From Loxodes magnus (taxonomy: Eukaryota; Ciliophora; Karyorelictea; Loxodida; Loxodidae): a stretch of DNA of 64,000 bases. The notes beneath the pieces are model-generated. The model ran no database searches. It was not told the DNA's origin and saw only the letters and a list, made by a program, of their open reading frames with translations. The stretch is taken from contig CAMPDV010001789.1 in assembly GCA_946699065.1 (NCBI GenBank), positions 1-64,000 of the forward strand, given 5' to 3'. Below, piece after piece: positions 24,608 to 36,415 of this stretch (position 1 is the first letter of the stretch; every line of letters begins with the position of its first letter). The translations under genes and the position numbers were made by a program.

Positions 24608-25560
24608 ATGGCTTCTAAGAAATAACAGAACTTTGAACAAAACATTTAAACAGGAAAATTCTCTAAAAAATAAAAAAGCGAAATAATTACAATGAGTGAA
24701 AGTGAGAAATATGATGATATGACGAAAATTAACCACTTGGAAATCCAGAATTAAAAAAACTTCCGACACAAACTCAAATAGAAATATTATCTAAGTCATT
24801 AAAAGAGTTTATGTTTAAAAATAGATACCTCACTGATAAAGTAGAAAAATTAGAAAAACTAATAACGTCTTTACTTGAGAAACAATATTAATAATCATAA
24901 GAAATAGAAAACAAACTGGAACAAAGAATTCTTTAAATTTAATAATAAATTCAGGTTACGCCATTTTCGTTTTAACAGAATTAATCAGATCCTATGAAAA
25001 TAGAAAATGAAACCTCAAATTGAAATAAACAGTAAACGTTTATTTAAAATAAGTAGTAAATTTAAATTAAATAAGTGTTACAGGAATAATAGTTTAAAAG
25101 AAGAATAAAATGCTACGTGTGCAATAAATAACACCAATGAAAATACTGCTACTAACTAAGCGAAATTTAAAGAAAGAATAAATAAGATATTTTTAGAAAA
25201 CTATTTAGGATATATCCAACATAAAGCGGAAAAATTTATAGAAAAAAATTCTTTAATTCAAATCTTAATCCTTGGAGAAATAATTAGGAACGCTAAATGC
25301 AAGACCAAAACTATTCCGAATATTAAAAGGATGGTGCACTAATGAAGTGCTAAACCGCCTAACTAAGCTTAGTAGGAATTCAAGACAAACTAATAGAGAC
25401 AAGCTTATAGAATAGGTCAGATGGCTGATTACTAAGGCTTTAACAAGGCTTTTTAACTTTTAACTTTTTTTTAGAAAACTGTATAAAATTGAATAAATGA
25501 ACAATGACTTTTAAATATTTTTATTCAATATCTAGACAATTATTTTTAGAAGAAATTAAA
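24608..25560 (+). CDS. coiled-coil / Cys-His knuckle protein of the DPM-x-IE family (copy 3)
   Basis: It opens with MASKKQQNFEQNIQTGKFS, then a helical region (YLTDKVEKLEKLITSLLEKQ), the family motif SDPMKIENETS, and a knuckle-like Cys-x2-Cys-x3-His-x4-Cys (CYVCNKQHQWKYC, whose Trp is TGA). The distal part reads GTLNARPKLFRILKG and NEVLNRLTKLSRNSRQTNR. It shares layout and motif with the two minus-strand genes at 2.8-4.9 kb. The reading frame is not continuous over the span, so the gene is either interrupted by very short introns or decayed. A coil plus zinc knuckle also occurs in Gag-like proteins of retroelements, but no reverse transcriptase or integrase is seen nearby, so I leave the family open. 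Confidence 0.45.
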
Positions 25561-25890
25561 TTTAAAGGCTCGAGAATATAAAATATTATTTTATTCATGT
25601 TCATTAAAATAATCAAATATTTTCATTTAATTTGGAATATAATTTACAAATTATTTTTTTAAATAAGCTAACTGTATAAAATAGTAAAATAATAAGAAGA
25701 ATAAAATAATAGTTATTTTTTATTAAGATGCGTCTGTATTTAATTGATAAAGAAAGTGTTTTCTTAATCTTTTATGATCACTTTAATCATTTTAAATGAT
25801 TTTATGATGTTGTAAAATCAATATTAAAAGCAATGAGTTTAAAAATAAATAGAATTATATTAAGTTATATTTAAAAAAGTTTAAGAATCT

Positions 25891-28277
25891 CAAATTGTTC
25901 CTTTATAAATTCTCGTTAAAAAATCCCAAGAAAAAGTATAAATTACTCTATATACGTTTGCTTGCTACTAAAATATTACCTAAGGCTCTATATCTTCATA
26001 ACTCACTGAAAAGTCAATTAGTTATAAATTATCTGTTAAACTTTCAAAATTTTTTATTCTCTAAGCATCTAAATACTGTGTGTGGATACTTTCCTTACTT
26101 TGAAAATCTATGTGCTTTCCTCTTGGAATCACAGGGCTAATAAATGTTTTTCTCAAGTTTTAATTAAAATGTCAAAATGCTCTCACTGGTCAATCACAAA
26201 ATACGAATATACTCTTTAGTTCCTTTCAAATATAATTTGGAAGAATAAAATTTCAATGCCAGTCAGGCTTTTCTAAATTAACTTCATATAAAGATTATTA
26301 ATCAGTTAAAATTTTTGCAAAGCTAGTTTTTTGTACTGCAGCTATTCTCTTTCCATATTTATCATTATGGATTATCTCTCTATTTACTCATTTACTAAAT
26401 TCGAAAAAATCTATTGTTTATTAAACATCATCTTCACATCATAAAATTGACTTAGCTTTTAGATACTCAAAAGTAAGATTTAGTAAGAAAAAAGCATTTT
26501 AGGCACATTAAAATTCTCCTATTTTTTTCTTTCTTTAAATATTGTAAGTAGTTTCTGTTTTAGGATGTTTTGTATGAACTATATTTAATATTACTCTATT
26601 TTTAAACTCATTTATTACATCTTAAACTTCTGATGAGTTACCGTCTTAAGATATTATTATAATAGTCTAGTTTATTCCATCTGCTCTCTCCATATGCTAT
26701 AAAGTATTTTTTAAAATAGCATGTTTTTTATAGACAGGCATTACTATCGGATAGAGTTCTTCTGTATTTAACTAAAATCTTTCTATAAATACTTCGTACT
26801 ATTTTTTTACTTATTCATAAATTTTAGGATATCATTAGTTGAAAGTATAAGATCCACATACTCTCGTATCTCAAATCATCTAAATAAAGTTAGACTTAAC
26901 TACTTATCCATAATGATATTTTTTTATTCTATACACATCTTAAAGATAAAATTTCTATCCTTCTTTACCAGGTAAAAAAGCATATTATTTTCCCTTTAAA
27001 ATTAGTTTTTAATAAAATTCTATGATCAAATTAAACTAAGTAGTTTCTTAGATCTAACTTAACGATTTATACTAAGTAGAAAAGAAAAAGTTCTTAAACC
27101 TAAGGGATTAAGATTTCCTACTATTTTATTACTTCCTACTTCTGGATGATATTTCTTTACTACTTAAGCTCCTATTCTAAACCTTAATCCTGTTTACATT
27201 AGTCTATAATAATTCTAATTATCTATTTAAACCTTTTTATTGTTTACTTGTATTTAAGCTTTTGGTTTCTTAGAATTTTTTACTTTATCAAAGAAAGTAC
27301 TTCCTAAAGCTGTTAAAACTAGTTAAATATTATATCATTCATCTTATTTTATTTCCGCCTAAGTATCATAGAGCTAGCATCCTCTATCAGATCCAGTTTC
27401 AAGAGCAATAGTTCATTTTTTATTAGAAGTATGGACAAGATATAAGAAATATCCTCAATTATAGCTAATAGTGTCGCATCCTTCCATTTTATTTCCTAGA
27501 ATAGCAAATCTTTATTATTTTTCTTATTCAATAAATATTTCTTCACTTTTATTATTTTCAGAATTTATTTGATTCTAAAGTTCTAGGCTACTAAAATTAA
27601 ATTTCACTCAAATAGATAAATAAAGTTCGGGAAAATCTAAAGAGCGAAAAGGTCCATGAATAATAAAATATTGATCCTTATTTAAGCTTATTTCAAATTT
27701 ATTTTTATTTATTTACTAGCACTTTATAAGTTGCTTGGCTGAACTTCTTAAGTTAAAATAAATTCCTTATTTTAATTTGTTTCATTTTAGTTTCTATCTC
27801 TTTAAATGATTTTGTTTCACTGTTTTGAATCTGTTTAGTTAGTAATTTAAATATTTTATGAGTTTTATGGTTATTTAATTTGATATTCTTAAATATATTT
27901 TTCTTCCTAAGATTTGTTTGATTAAGGTTCTAAAGTTTAAGCTACTAAAGTGTTAGACTGTATAGTTACTTTCTTTTTTATTTTCTTTTTGATAATATTT
28001 TTACTAGTTTACTTTAATTTAGTGTTATTAGGTTTTATTTCTTAGCTAGTGTTTATAATCTTTATATCTGATTAGTTTATCTATTTTTAGTCATAGTTTG
28101 CTGCTTATCTGGTATATCTATTTCAATCTCAGATATTGGAACTTTATTTTCTTCTAAATCTACATTTTCGTTAGATGAATTCGAAGTTAGATATTAAGAG
28201 GCAATAATGAGGAGATAAATAAAAATTGCAAGAAAAGTAGTGGAAATGAAGAAAGAGGTAATTTTAGAAATATGCAT
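25891..28277 (-). pseudogene. LamG-GT13 glycosyltransferase copy with frame disruptions
   Basis: The N-terminus is well preserved: ATG at 28,277 followed by HISKITSFFIST and a signal anchor, then an acidic stem. The LamG-like part and the catalytic part (LWCEDDVQQTIDFF, CDWPVRAFWHFN, VIPRGKHI, and a tail ending Tyr-Lys-Gly-Thr-Ile before TGA at 25,891) are complete. Against its paralogs there is a one-base deletion near 27,100, in the stretch after the LNPL block of the LamG-like domain. There is a second frame change somewhere in the stem at about 27,780-27,850. The first is hard to explain by an intron, so I call it a recently damaged paralog; a sequencing error or ribosomal frameshift is the alternative. 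Residues after the deletion are still well conserved, so any loss is young. Confidence 0.7.
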
Positions 28278-28714
28278 TTTATAAATATTTGATTACATTA
28301 ATTAATAACTAAGTATTAGCTAAGTACTAAGTAGTTAAGTAACTATTACTTGGAAAGCTATAAAGCTTAATTTTATAAACAAGGATTGATATTGTAATTT
28401 AATAAATAAATTATTTTATTGATTTAGATAAACAAGTATAGTAATAAGCTTATAGCTTTATTTATATAGGCATATTATTAAAGTTAGAGTTTTAGTAATT
28501 TATGAATAGATTAATTTATTATATATTAAGGATCTGTTTTATTTAGGTATTTATTTCATGGTATATTAATATAAAGGATTTAAGTTACTATTATTATTTT
28601 ACTTTATAGAGTATTTCTACTATTTTTAGTATTAATTTCTTAGTATTAAACTTTCACTTTTCATAAATTTGCTTATCTAAGTAATTTAAACTAACAATCT
28701 TTCTTTTTAGCTTT
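28278..28714. other. AT-rich spacer upstream of the glycosyltransferase copy
   Basis: Runs of A and T; no gene seen. Confidence 0.35.
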
Positions 28715-28801
28715 TCAGTTAGTAATTTTTTTAATTTTTTCTTCCCTTTCTGTGATTACTTCAAATATAATACCTTTTTCTCTTTCTTCTAGTTTCATCA
28801 T
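28715..28801 (-). CDS. short exon-like frame
   Basis: 28 residues, ATG-ATG-Lys-Leu-Glu-Glu-Arg-Glu... to TGA, strongly charged and unlike the surrounding spacer. It is too short to judge alone and may be the last exon of a gene or chance. Confidence 0.25.
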   Translation of the reverse strand: MMKLEEREKGIIFEVITEREEKIKKITN

Positions 28802-28974
28802 CTTATGATCGAATAAATAAAGGGAAAAATTACGTAAAAAAGAGCTTAAATATATTGCTTAAGATATATATTACTTTTAATATAGCAAGCAACATAATAT
28901 ATAAGTAGATAAAACTTTTATTTAATATAAATTATTAATTTCGCTTATCTGAGATATTAAAGGTATTAAAAGCA

Positions 28975-29508
28975 ATAAATAAATAAATTTTATTATAGAG
29001 CGCGTAGTACTCTCGTTGGTGCGCAGCTCTTTAAAAAAAATATTTCATACTGACAAGAATGTTTCTTACTGATAAAATTATCAGATACTGATAAACCTTG
29101 TTCAATACTGGTATAATTATTCAGTATTGATAAAAATGTTCAATACTGATATAATTTTAGAATACTCGTAATCTTTAATACTTGTTGGAGGTCCAAGGAC
29201 ATGGCAGGATTGTGTCTCATTGCATCACCAAAGCAGAGGATGACATGTGTCAATTATGGGTACTTAAATTCCCCACCTCTGATGAAGCTCGCAATATTAT
29301 TTCTTTTTAGTTCCAGTATTAAAAATAAACGAAACCAAGTCAAGCCAACGTCGAAGGTCTAAGAATCTTATGTCTCGAGGCCAAACCAAAGCAGAGGAAG
29401 ACATAAAGTCGATTATGGGTACTTAACTTCCCCAACCTCTGATGAAGATGATCTTGTTGTTCACCTTCGAACAACTATGGCGGTTTTAAAGAATATATAT
29501 AATAAAAT
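28975..29508 (+). repeat. structured ~520-bp repeat element, copy 3
   Basis: Direct copy of 5,641-6,170, nearly identical including the hairpin, the TACTGATA zone and both folded units. In the hairpin the lower stem reads GCG against CGC, where copy 1 has TCG, and the inner GCAC is GTAC against GTGC (still pairable). Sequence to the right differs from copy 1 immediately after TATAATAAAA, so this marks the element's right boundary. Confidence 0.8.
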
Positions 29509-29700
29509 GGATATAGGCTGTGGTCAGGAAAGCCAGTAAGTAATATTATGCAGTGAATACTGCATCTCCAGTAACTTCGCATTAGATGTCATCACGGGAA
29601 AGGGTAATCAAACTTGGAAGAGACATGCATAACTTGCCCGAGGGTTCTTGCTAGCAGTATGAAAGTTTGACTGACGGGCCTCTAATGACTTAATAATTAA
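29509..29700. ncRNA. compact GC-rich structured RNA candidate
   Basis: A sharp GC-rich island of about 190 bp directly right of repeat copy 3. It contains a perfect hairpin ATGCAGT-GAAT-ACTGCAT (29,549-29,566), a GGCT...AGCC hairpin at its left end, and an 8-bp pairing TCAAACTT with AAGTTTGA enclosing about 48 nt, itself enclosed by GTCAT/ATGAC. I found no protein reading and could not match it to U1-U6, 5S, SRP or RNase P from memory. Strand is unknown. Confidence 0.4.
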
Positions 29701-29824
29701 TTCTTATTTGGATCTTATTCAAGAATAATCTTTTTTAAGTAGATTCCCATTTGGAGAAACTGATTTGACTCATTAGACTACTAGAACTTTATCATTTTTT
29801 TCAATAATTATATATTAATATTGA

Positions 29825-29866
29825 AAGAGCTGCGTTCCAACGAGGTTTCACACAGCGGTCTTTCTG
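29825..29866 (-). repeat. partial inverted copy of the repeat's terminal hairpin
   Basis: AAAGAGCTGCG followed by CCAACGAG matches the hairpin end of copy 2 in the same orientation, that is, inverted relative to copy 3. The other arm is changed but still pairs (AAAGA with TCTTT). It bounds a unit of about 0.9 kb with copy 3. Confidence 0.5.
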
Positions 29867-30088
29867 GTATTAGAAAGTTTTAACAGATAGTTCTAAATTA
29901 GAATAGTGTAAGTCAGAGCAAAATTTGTTTATTAGCTACTTTAGTTCAGATTCAGTCATACTATGCTGCTTTAGTTCGATTTAAATCTACTCTAGGTTTT
30001 AGTTAAAACTCTTAATAGCAAGGTTTTGCATTATAAATCTGAAAATAAACTTAGCAATAAATTTTTATTTTAGAAATATTAGAGATTT

Positions 30089-30500
30089 ATGGTCTATTAT
30101 TTAAAGTCAATCATAGACTTTATAAAAGATGCTAAAGGAAGATTTAAAATATTCATTATGATAAAATACAAAGTAGAGAGAAATTTTTAGTATAAGCTAG
30201 TTTAAGATTATTTAGCTCATAAGAATATCTATTCAAATGAGAACTGAATAAAGAAGCACAAGAATGCAAGCATGAAATTTATAATAATTATAAGGCCTAA
30301 AATCCTACATTTATACCTTTTAAGAAATTGAATAATTTTAAATTTTAAATTGCATAATAACTAATATAATTTTAAGCATAAAGAGTAAGCATATTCATTT
30401 TTAACTAAAAAGAATAGCAAGTTAAAACTCTTTTAGCTATTTAATAATAATAATAATGACAATCAACAACTTATTTTAACTGAAATTTACAAGCAAAAGG
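30089..30500 (+). CDS. possible protein of unknown function
   Basis: ATG followed by VYYLKSIIDFIKDAKGRFKI and LVQDYLAHKNIYSNENW; Lys/Asn-rich. No homolog known, and the end is not resolved. It is tentative because all frames are open. Confidence 0.25.
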
Positions 30501-31885
30501 TATATAAGTATCTAAGAAAGAATGATGAAAATATTATAATATAAAATCTTAATTTATACAACTACTTTAATTTTTACCTTTCTTTAGTTTTTACTTAATT
30601 AATAAAAAGCAAAAGGAAAATTTAGAAATATATATTGCCTTTTAATTATTTTTTAATGAAAATAAAGCTAGTTCGTCTTATTCTTTTCATATTGAGAATA
30701 TTACTAGATATCACATTTATATAATACTATACTTAAAGTATAAATCTAACCTTATTATACCTAAGTGAAAATTAAATAAGGTAGGTAATATTTATAACAG
30801 CAATGTATTTACTTTCTTGTAACTATTTTATTTCTATTATGTATTTTATTAACTTTATAGTGTATTTATGTATTTTTATAGCTCTATGCATCAAGCATTT
30901 ACTTTATATGAAATTTCTTAGTATATTGATGACTGCAATGATATTTATTTCTAATAAACTTAATTATTAAAATCAAAGGTATTTATTTTTCCTAGATTTG
31001 TTGGATATATTCCTTTATTTTTTCTACATATTTCTTATTAGCTTTTTATCAAATCAACATCGCTTAGCTTATTCGTTTTCAATATGATATGATCAAGTAA
31101 TAATTGTTTGTATTTTTAAGTTGAGAAGTGAACAGAAAAAAGTAAATTTAGCTAATTTAATAATTTTATGTCTTATCCCTTGACTTTATTTATAATAATG
31201 ATCTCTTGCATTTCTCATATGATAACAGTGTGCTTGTTACTGTTATATCTACTAGTTGCTTTAATTCAAAATAGTACCAGATTAAAAAAAAGCTACTAGT
31301 TTATTTGCTATTCCATAAGCAAAGCATTTTAATTCCTTAAATATTTGATATCACTAATGAGATAACTAAAGCACCTAGCCTAAGCAAACAAATTTTTTAT
31401 CTAAAGTTGAAATAAAAAAAATGAATATCAAGGAAATTTTTATAGCATTGAAAAGCTTCGAATTGAAATTATATGCAGATAATAAAAAAGAGAAAAGTTC
31501 TTTTGTTTTCACAGTTGATATATCAAAATCTTTATAAACTCGAATCACACAGAAGTAAAATCTATAAGGATCTAGAATCTAATTTAGCTTTAATAATTAT
31601 AAATTTGTAGAGTAGTAATGAGATGTGATATTACTAGATTCACTTGATATAGATAATTATGCTAGCTAAAGAAGCTATTTAAATAAATATCTTAGTTTTT
31701 TGTTTGATTTTAGATTAAATAAAATATAAGTATAATAATTTGCATCTCCTTTATATATTATTAATAAAATTTAGATGTAAATTTTAGACTTTATATTTGC
31801 TTTGATTTATGTTTTATGTATTATTATTTATCTATTTACTATACATACTTATGTAGTTAATATCTAAAAATTAAATGATTTATAA
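30501..31885. other. AT-rich region without a supported gene
   Basis: Long A/T runs; nothing recognised before the stop of the large MORN gene. Confidence 0.3.
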
Positions 31886-34800
31886 TCATTGAAGTTTGTT
31901 TTGACTAACTAAGATATGCTCTTCTTAGAAAATAAGTTGGATATCTTTATCCTCTTTCTAATCTTGAAGAATATTTTTGTCTCCCTTTATTTCTATACTA
32001 TCACCTTGCTTGATTTTTATTGGTTCCTTTTCATGTTTTTAAAGTTCTTATAGTTTTCTTTATTATATTTCAACTAATGCTAAGTTCTAATCTTTTTCTC
32101 ATTATTTAATTTCTTCTTTACATTATTCTTAAATAATTTTTATTTCTTCATAAGTTTTGCTTTTAAATCCCTACTTTTAACTTTAAACCTATTATCCTTC
32201 ATTTAAATCTTCCTTTACAGTTATTACATCTCTATTTGCTTATAATTTGCCAACTTCTCAATTTCCCTCATATACATCTCCTCTTTATGATTTGAAGATT
32301 CCTTATCCGTTAATTTAATTATTACTCCATTCTCCTTTGTATATATCTCCATTACTGAAACGGTAAATTCCTTTTCCTTGCCTTTTATCCTCTGATCAAT
32401 AACCTTCATAATAACTTAAATCATTATAATACATTATTCCTATGCCATGCTTTTTGTCTTTAAATCAGTTCCCTTTATAGACATTCCCATTTGAATAATA
32501 AAGTATGCCTTCCTAAAATTTTTAATTTTCTTCTCAATTACCTTCATATTTATCTTCATTAGCATAGGTTTCAACTCCAAACCCTCATTTTTATCCCTTA
32601 TATCAATTCCCTTAATATTAATTTCCATTAATGCTTTTTAAAATTCCTTATCCATTCTATTAGTCATTATCAAATTATCCATCATATTTATCACCATTTT
32701 TGAAGGATTAAATTCCATATCCATATTTTTTATCTTCTTTAAACTCTCCTTCATAAATATCTCCATCTACTTAAGTTAAAATTCCTTTGTACTTTTATCC
32801 ATTTAATCATTTGCCTTCAAAATTTGTTCCATCTAGTTATTTTAGAATTCCTTATCCATGCTATTTATTTCCCATCCATTTTCCTTCATAAATATCTCCA
32901 TTATAATAAATTAATTTTCCTATCCCTTATCTTTTATTCTATATTCATTAACCTATATACTAACTTCCGTCCTAATATTTCATACAACCTAATCCATGCT
33001 ACTTTCCTTATATCCAGGTACCTTCATAAACATCTCCATTCAAGTAAATAAATTTCCCTTTGCCTTACATTAAGTTATTTGAAAATTCTCCTTCATATCT
33101 GCCACCGTTATTAATAATTCATATTCCAAATCCATTCTTTTAATTAGAAAGTAAAGACCCTTCATAAAAGTTTTATTATTAGCTGTAAAACATTCCTTTA
33201 CCCTCTTTTTTATCTTTAAACCACTATCCAACATATCGGGCACCATTTTAATAAATATAAATTCCTACTCCATGTCTTAGTTTATTTAAAATCTCACCTT
33301 CATATAAATTCCCGTTTTAATATTTAATTTTTTATTTATTTAAATTTCCTTTAAATCACTCTCCATTATATTCTATTCCATTCTTAAATACATAAGTTCA
33401 TTTTTCTTTTATTTCTCCAGTTACTCATTCTCCTTCATATTTATCTCCATTCTAGTAAATTAAAACACCTTTACCTTATTGCATGTCATTAACCCAATTT
33501 CCTTCATACTTGTTTCCGTTTTTATACCTTAATATTCCTCATCCATGCTTTTGTTCATTTTTAAACTCTCCTTCATATTCATCTCCATTAGCATAATAAT
33601 ATTTTTCTATTGCTTGTAGTTTATCTTAGTTTCATTATCCTTAATACTTATTTCCATTTTTGTATTTATAGATTCCATTGCCATTCTTTTAATCCATTTG
33701 CCATTATCCTTCAAATTGGTCTCCATGATTAAAATAAAATATTCCAAATCCATTTTTTTAGTTATTTATTCATTCTCCTTTATATCGGTCTCCGTTTGCA
33801 TAATAATATACTTCAATCTCTTTTAGATTATCTTAGTCTCATCTTCCTAAATATTTATCTCCGTTTTTTAACTTTAAGGTCCCACGACCATGTTTCTTAT
33901 TTTGGAGTCATTCACCTTAATATTTGTCTCCATTAGCATAATAAAATACTTATATAGCTAGCAATTAATCTTCGACTCATTATCCTTAATACTTATCACC
34001 ATTTTTGTATTTATAGATTCCATAGCCATTCTTTTTATCCTAAAATCAACTTCCTTCATATTCATCTCCGTTTTAATAGAATTAAATTCCTTAATCTTGC
34101 TTAAAGTCTTGGAATCATTTTCCTTAATACTTATCTCCATTCTAGTAAATTAAAACACCTTTACCTTACTTCATATCATTCACTCAATTTCCTTCGTATT
34201 TGTTTCCGTTTTTGTACCTTAATATTCCTCATCCATGCTTTTGTTCATTTTTAAACTCTCCTTCATATTCATCTCCATTAGCATAATAATACTTTTCTAT
34301 TACTGCCAGTTTATCATAAAATCATTTACCTTAATATTAATTTCCGTTTTTAAGATTGTAAATACCAGTACCATGCTGTCTATCCTTGTATCACTCGCCT
34401 TCAAACTTATCTCCGTTATGCAAAAACATCTGTCCTTTACCTTATTTAAGATCTTTAGCTCATTACCCTATATACTTATCTCCGTTTAGATAAGTATAAG
34501 ATCCTACTTTCTCCCTTGAGTTATTAAATCAAAATCCATAATATTTTTCTCCATTCTGATATAATTAAACACCTTTACCATTTCTCATATCTTCTTCTCA
34601 TTATCCAGTAAAGGCTTCTCCATTTATTTAGCAAAATTTTCCATTTCCTTACTTTTTATTCATGTATCATTCACCTTCATACTTATCTCCGTTTACATAA
34701 ATACAAGTTCCTTAGCCATGTTTTTAATTCTCTTTCCATTATCCCTCATAAAAGTAACGATTCTATTTTTAATAAGATCCGTATCCTTACCTTTTGTTCA

Positions 34801-35173
34801 TGTATCACTCCCCTTCGTACTTATTCCCATTTTGTAACTAATTAATTCCTTAGCCTTGCTTTTAGTCTTCTTTTCACTAACCTTCATACTTTGAACCATT
34901 TTAGTACAAAATTACACCATATCCGTTTCTCTTATTCTCTCTCATGTCCCCAAAGTAAATACTATTATCACTATAGAAATGAAATATTCTCTATCCCTAG
35001 CATTTATTATTCACCTATCTGCTCTCTTTTATATATTTCGTATACCTGCATTCATAAAATATCATGTTATCGAAGAAATACTAATTCATAGCTTCTTTCG
35101 AACTAAACAGCAAAATAATCTTTTACTCCTCTTGTCTAACTTTTTCACTTTTATGTCTCTTTTCTTCCTCCAT
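31886..35173 (-). CDS. giant MORN-repeat protein, 1095 residues
   Basis: One uninterrupted frame from ATG at 35,173 (MEEEKRHKSEKVRQEE) to TGA at 31,886 (ending VSQNKLQ). After about 75 residues comes an almost unbroken run of roughly 40 MORN repeats (to about 32,230), with cores such as GDKYEGEW, GDEYEGEF and HGWGILRY. Then comes an acidic, Gln-rich coiled-coil tail of about 110 residues. Dozens of in-frame TGAs sit at the Trp of the YEG-x-W motif. Blocks of several repeats recur almost identically (about 33,470-33,600 and 34,190-34,310), showing segmental duplication within the gene. Many repeats are degenerate (YEG replaced by Tyr-Gln-Gly). Such proteins act as extended scaffolds at membranes or basal bodies in protists; the specific role is unknown. 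Confidence 0.93.
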
Positions 35174-35356
35174 TTTATTTAAATAAAGCTGGCCATTCTT
35201 TTATACTTATATAAATCTAATAATTCCTTTTCGCGTTATTTCAATAGAAATTTATTTCAGCAATGACTATTAATCTAGAGATATTTGGACTATTAACAAG
35301 TTAATATAATAAAATTAATATAACTATATTAGGAGCTTTATTATTTGCTATATGAC

Positions 35357-35880
35357 TCATATGGGAATAAGTTAATTTAAGTATTATATTAATGCTATTT
35401 TTAGAAGTTATACCTGATATCTGCTTTTCAGCACGCTTGTTATTTTCTTTTTCAGTTTGATTTTTCCCTTCGATTAATTAATGTTATCTTATGGATAAAG
35501 TAACTCTCTTCACTAGATAAATTTACAATAACTGCATGCTTTTTTCTAACTTTCTTTGAGTATAATGATGCTAATTAATTCATAATAGCCACTTCGTACT
35601 TGCTTACTTTCTTCTATTAATGGCTTTAGTTTATTAAAATATCTAGCTTTTGACTATCAAAGAAACTCCATATGAGCTTGGCTTTTTTGATTGTCAGCCA
35701 AATAATTCCAAACCCTTTTTACAATTAACTCTTTAAATCTTTGCTTTAAGTCTAAAAATTCCCAATATAAGGGAAATACCCTTTATGCCAAACTCAAAAT
35801 ATGAAAACTAAAATGAAATTATTCTTTGCTTTTGCTTGAAAAGTGTTAGAAGATTTAAATAGAGACTTAAACATAAATTT
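35357..35880 (-). CDS. protein of unknown function
   Basis: A protein-like frame reads VFPLYWEFLDLKQRFKEL, then VWNYLADNQKSQAHMEFLW, LKPLIEESKQVRSGYYEL and SQKKACSYCKF, to TGA at 35,357. Trp is encoded by both TGG and TGA. The start is unclear; an ATG near 35,870 opens a neighbouring frame. It lies upstream of, and on the same strand as, the giant MORN gene. Family not recognised. Confidence 0.5.
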
Positions 35881-36415
35881 ATGTACTGAGTCAAAAAACT
35901 AAGACAGCTATTTATTTAGTCTTAAGAAGATTAAGGTAGTTTATTATAAATTAGATAAATTGGGTTAACACTGATATGTGTAACTACTTGCTTGTCTGTT
36001 TATAAATTAGAAATTTATAGATGTGAATATAAATTCATACCTAGAAGAATAAAAGGATTATTTAGAAAAGTTTATTCTTCATTTAAGGTTAATATCAAAT
36101 AGAACTTCCTGCTTTAAACTATCCCTATTAAGTAAAAACTCAATATAATTGACCATAAAAATGAATAATTAACTTTATCAAATTTTCTAATTTAAATTAA
36201 ATGAATACTAAATTTAGGTGAAAGCACCCTTTATATTATTTTCTTTAAGATATGAGAACCAGAATGTAAATAAATCATATAAATAATTATTTCAAATAGA
36301 GAAGAAATTATGCTATGAAGAAGAGAAAACTAACTTTTCATCATAAAGTAGTATATTACTTATATCTTACTTTCTATTTATTTATAGTTATATAAAATAG
36401 GATTTTAATATTTAT

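Noticed and set aside
24608-25560. Retroelement Gag identification
   Set aside because: A zinc-knuckle-like motif and coil alone are not enough; no polymerase, integrase or terminal repeats were seen around it.
29509-29700. Group I intron core, from a resemblance to the CGGGAAAGGG element
   Set aside because: The partner elements of P4, P6 and P7 could not be found in order.
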